A stretch of 64,000 nucleotides of DNA from Hydractinia symbiolongicarpus (lineage: Eukaryota > Cnidaria > Hydrozoa > Anthoathecata > Hydractiniidae), in NCBI RefSeq assembly GCF_029227915.1, contig NC_079876.1, positions 16,616,001 to 16,680,000 on the forward strand. The letters are read 5' to 3'. Shown here piece by piece: positions 60,294 through 64,000 of the stretch. The position numbers and the translations under genes were made by a program. The notes under the pieces were generated by a model. It saw nothing but the letters and a program-made list of their open reading frames with translations. It ran no database searches and had not been told where the DNA came from. Within the stretch, counting starts at the first letter, position 1; each line of letters begins with the position of its first letter.

Positions 60294-60373
60294 CAGGGTT
60301 TAACAAGACAAAAAAGTGTTAAACAAGACAAAACAGGATTAAACAAGAGAGAACAGGGTTAAACAAGACAAAA
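60294..60373. repeat. 20-bp tandem repeat, 4 copies
   Basis: CAGGGTTAAACAAGACAAAA recurs four times with small changes (GTGTTAAAC, CAGGATTAAAC, AGAGAGAA). Confidence 0.85.
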
Positions 60374-63300
60374 GTTGAAGAGGCTTTTGAAACTTTTACT
60401 TTCAGATTCTTAGGTTATTATTGCAAGGAATTTTACAAAATAAACACCCTATAATGTATTTTTGAAACAATCTGACAGATGTATTTAGAAGTTTGAGTGT
60501 TCATATTGAATGACAACTAAATGCGTCACTGTTTCTAACAACAACTTGATTTTAATGAGACTTCCAATTAAAGCTAAGGGACGGTAACTTGTAGGCAGCA
60601 TATTTTTCCATACTACTCAGTGTGATTCTGGCTAATAAAGCTTTTCAAAGTGTTTAACTTTGTACAACTTAAAAAACGGATCTTTTATGCGCTGGTTTCC
60701 TAGATTTATAGAGATTACACACATATTAAATGTTTTTCTAAATTTGACAGCTAAGACCATTTCAAAATACATGGAATGTTAACATATATGTCGTGTTTAC
60801 AATTGTGATATTTCTTTCCATCTTGTTGCGTTAAGTTATATGAATAAAAATATGAATGACGATTCACGCTTTTTTAAAACAAAACAAAAGTTTGAATTTC
60901 CAATGCCTTTTTCCTCTATAAGATGTTTAAAGAAGAGGACAAAGAAGTCTGTCTATAAATCTGTCAATTTTAATAATTAATTTTTCTTTTTCTTTCATTT
61001 AAACATATTTTCCGCTTCCATTTCCCTCTGCTCAAATACACTCACTGGTCACGTTAGTTAGCACAGAGACTGATACCAATCTGATTTTTATGTTTTTTTA
61101 TTGCTGTTATGGTTTCACATGTAGATACTGAATTGAAAATTGGGCAAAAAAAATTGGGCAGAAAATAAGAAATGCCAAATAAGAACCGGAAAAAACATTG
61201 GTTGCCTAGCAAACATGTGGTCACTTTTTAACCACCTTTCTTTATCGATAAGGTAAGTTAACAAAAGATATAATAACGGATAATGTACCATGGTAATCTT
61301 AATCATAGCAGAGCTAAAAAAAATGCTGTAATCATGTGATCTCTGTTTACAATAATAAACGGCTACCGTAAATATGAAAATGGATTTGATTGGTTATCAC
61401 ATTCACAATTGGTTTTGTATTACGTTACTAGGGAATGTTTTTATAACATTGTGAACAAAGAGATGGCTTTTTATGAAACCAATCATAGAACTCGTGACAA
61501 TCAATAAAATCAGACGGGGTTGGTCAATTGTTAGAAAAAAACTTTACCATTCAGTGAGGAAAGCCATACAGATTTTTGAAATAAAAGACAAATCAAAAAA
61601 AGGCAAGTTTACCAATTTATTATTTTTCTTTTTCTTTCTTTTTCTCTTCGTTTGTTTGTTTGTTTGTCTTTAGTCGTGGCTGTACTTAAACCTGAATATA
61701 ATTTTTGATACTTTCCAGTCTTACAAGTTTGTGGATAAGTTTAAAAACTTAAGAAAATCTGATGTCTTAAATAATCTTTTGAGCTATGGATATCCAACAA
61801 GAAAGTTTAAGCGATTTTCCTATCTTTTTAAAACTCCAAAGCAATACGGAAAGTGAATTATAAACTTAGTTCGTGAGAAGAGTACTAGGTACAAAGTACA
61901 GTAATTGTGTTGTCATTATCTCATGACAAATGTTACGTAAGAAAGCAAATCAACACTTATATATGTTTACATTCCAGACAACTTCTTTTATTTGTACTGA
62001 ATTTTGTTCTATTTTGTTTATACTTAGTCTGTTTGGTCTAAGTTGACGTTGAAAATAAAACAAAAGTACAAACTTATTGTCATTGTTGTTGTCATGACGG
62101 GTTATAGAAACTGTAATTATAGGATATTGGAAAATGAAATGGCAAGTTTCAATAAAATAGCGAAAGTTCTGTCAAGTATAGACTTTGATAAGAGAAATCG
62201 ATACAGAAAGTACAAGAACTGACTCATGCCATCTTATGATAAGCTGTGTGCAATTAAACAAATAAACACTTGAATAGATATAAATTTCAAACAAAAAGTC
62301 GCCCTATTTATTGCTTAGAAAAAACGGAGTACCAAAAAACCTTTTTAACCCTCTCAGAGTGGTATGTATTGGCTATTACTCAAAAATACCCCTTATATTT
62401 AAAAGAAATTCTTATCTTAAAAACATTAAACTCTTAACACAACTATATTTCGTCAAGGGGAATAATTTTGTTTTGTATTTATTAACCCGACTTCCCGATT
62501 TTTTCGGATTTTCTTCGAAAATTAAAAAAGAAAAAATATTTTAAATAACGAGTTTGCCTATCATTAAAAATTAAAGGAATTAAATTTAAAGCAGGTACCA
62601 CTGCATCCATTTTGTATCAAGTTTAGTCGCACTTAGAAAAGCCTATTAAAAGTTATGGAGGGGAGCAGAGTTAAAACACTGGTACTGTATTTTCACATAC
62701 GTTCCAAAAAAAATTAGTTGATGACAAAAACGTTGTGTAAGATAGTGTGAAAAATTAAAAAATGATGACTTATTGTCATCTCATGACAATGGTTATGACA
62801 AGATGTGTAACTAAATAAATAAACACTTGAACTTATTTGCATTCCAAACTTCTCCTTTCTTAGCATATACGAAGAAAGAGCACGTACTTCTATTGAAAAT
62901 TGAAAATTTGTATTATATCATTAACGTATATTATTTAATATTATTTTTTATCCCATGTATCAGAAAATTAAAAAAGCTTGAAACCGTAAATGTTTAAATG
63001 GCTAGTGTCATTGTGATCAAATAAACATTTGATCACAATGCGTATAATGAATATACGTCATTATATGGTCAAGTAGACGAAAGTGATAGCGATAAGTTGT
63101 CAGGGTAACCGAAAAAAAGTAATAGTGATAGATTGTTTTCTTTTAATTACAGAGATTGGGGACTTGGATTCAATCATAAAGAAGCCTAAATAATAGAAGC
63201 GAGCGTGCAATGAAAACAATAAGGTAAGTTTTCTGACAGATGAATACAAAATATGTGTGTACTAAAAAAGATTTATTATTTTTGAATTTTACGAAGGAGT

Positions 63301-63544
63301 GTGTTTACGCTAGATGATTTTACGCATAGACAATATCGTGGTCTAATACACGAAACTAAAAACAAAACATATTCAATTACAGTCATTATGGGCTTTTACG
63401 TAAGTAAAGCGATATGAACTTTAAACATATCATGTGGTCAGGCAGACGAAAGTAAAAAGAGTTAAAAATATTATATAAAACAAATAATTAAGCTAACGAC
63501 CCATCCCAAGCACACTCCTCGGTATGATAATTGTTTATAGGAAC
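60374..63544. other. Gene-free stretch
   Basis: Apart from a TTTGTTTGTTTGTTTG run at 61650-61668, nothing is identifiable; short open frames have no domain or bias. Confidence 0.4.
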
Positions 63545-63705
63545 ATTCGTCTAAAAAGTTAATTTCACAGCACCTAACCTCTCCCATGTTCTGGTTTTAT
63601 TTAACTTGCATGGGTGCGCACTCTTCTCGCAGTATTCTCTGTGACGATGAAGGTCGGACTGACTTGTGGCATGGTTCCAAATGGTCTGCCGTCTTTCGTT
63701 TGTAG
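63545..63705. repeat. Dispersed repeat, copy 2
   Basis: Same sequence and orientation as 26528-26705 (TTCTCGCAGTATTCTCTGTG, GGCATGGTTCCAAATGG), about 90% alike by eye. It ends in GTAGATAGATAG, a possible tail. Confidence 0.65.
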
Positions 63706-64000
63706 ATAGATAGTCAAGAAGATTGGGTTGTTTATAAAACTAAAAGTTATACACAAAATACACGCTTCACGGAATATTTGTTTTGCTTTTCATAAACAAA
63801 AAAAGATAATATTTTAATAAGAAGGTTGTATTAAAACACTTTGAGATGAAGATTGTGTCAAAAATAAAGAACATGTTAAGGAAATTCTTAGTCAGAATTT
63901 CTTCATAGATAATAAAAACAAAATAACGTAGTATAGAACTAACAATAACTTTGAAAATGAATTTCGCAACTGGCATTAAATTATGAAAATGGATTTTGCA

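Overview
The window is AT-rich eukaryotic DNA from an invertebrate animal. The protein-coding genes are metazoan (a TRIM23/ARD1 RING-B-box-ARF fusion, a RAB3 GTPase, RNA polymerase II subunit RPB7), introns are short to medium with GT/AG borders, and much of the rest is decayed transposon. The mix of elements (5'-truncated LINEs, a Penelope-like element with a GIY-YIG domain, Helitrons, TTAA elements, many foldback elements) and a splice acceptor immediately before the RPB7 start codon fit a cnidarian, perhaps a hydrozoan. The species assignment is inference.

Layout. 1-3.1 kb: a broken minus-strand LINE reverse transcriptase carrying a nested 346-bp insertion, then minisatellites and a Helitron-family fragment. 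3.8-18.0 kb (+): a TRIM23 orthologue that can be assembled into eight exons and 572 codons. Exons 2-8 are secure; exon 1 is inferred at 3782-3892. Its introns hold a tRNA-derived SINE, a LINE tail, a TA-flanked MITE, a 2.3-kb foldback, two pogo-like MITEs and a 1.1-kb 13-bp tandem array. 19.5-20.5 kb (+): an unrecognised two-exon coiled-coil protein gene with two perfect CRE motifs just upstream. 23.2-25.0 kb (-): a complete three-exon RAB3 gene of 220 codons. 27.7-28.3 kb (+): a complete intronless POLR2G/RPB7 coding region of 172 codons. From 28.3 kb to the end there is no convincing intact host gene. It holds Helitrons (30.2, 44.2, 50.1-52.5 kb), decayed exon-like fragments (34-35.6 kb), minisatellites (36.7, 41.1, 53.5 kb), a Penelope-like element (37.6-39.1 kb), TTAA elements (43.3 and 57.0 kb), a retroelement 3' fragment inserted into a Helitron (50.7-52.1 kb), a foldback whose arms are minisatellites (55-56.2 kb) and an OTU/vertnin-like fragment (56.6 kb).

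The genes do not form a pathway. TRIM23 and RAB3 are both small-GTPase proteins of membrane traffic, but their proximity is probably accidental. I found no CRISPR array, operon or defence locus. The most unusual material is the nested repeat architecture, the CRE-driven orphan coiled-coil gene and the acceptor placement at RPB7.
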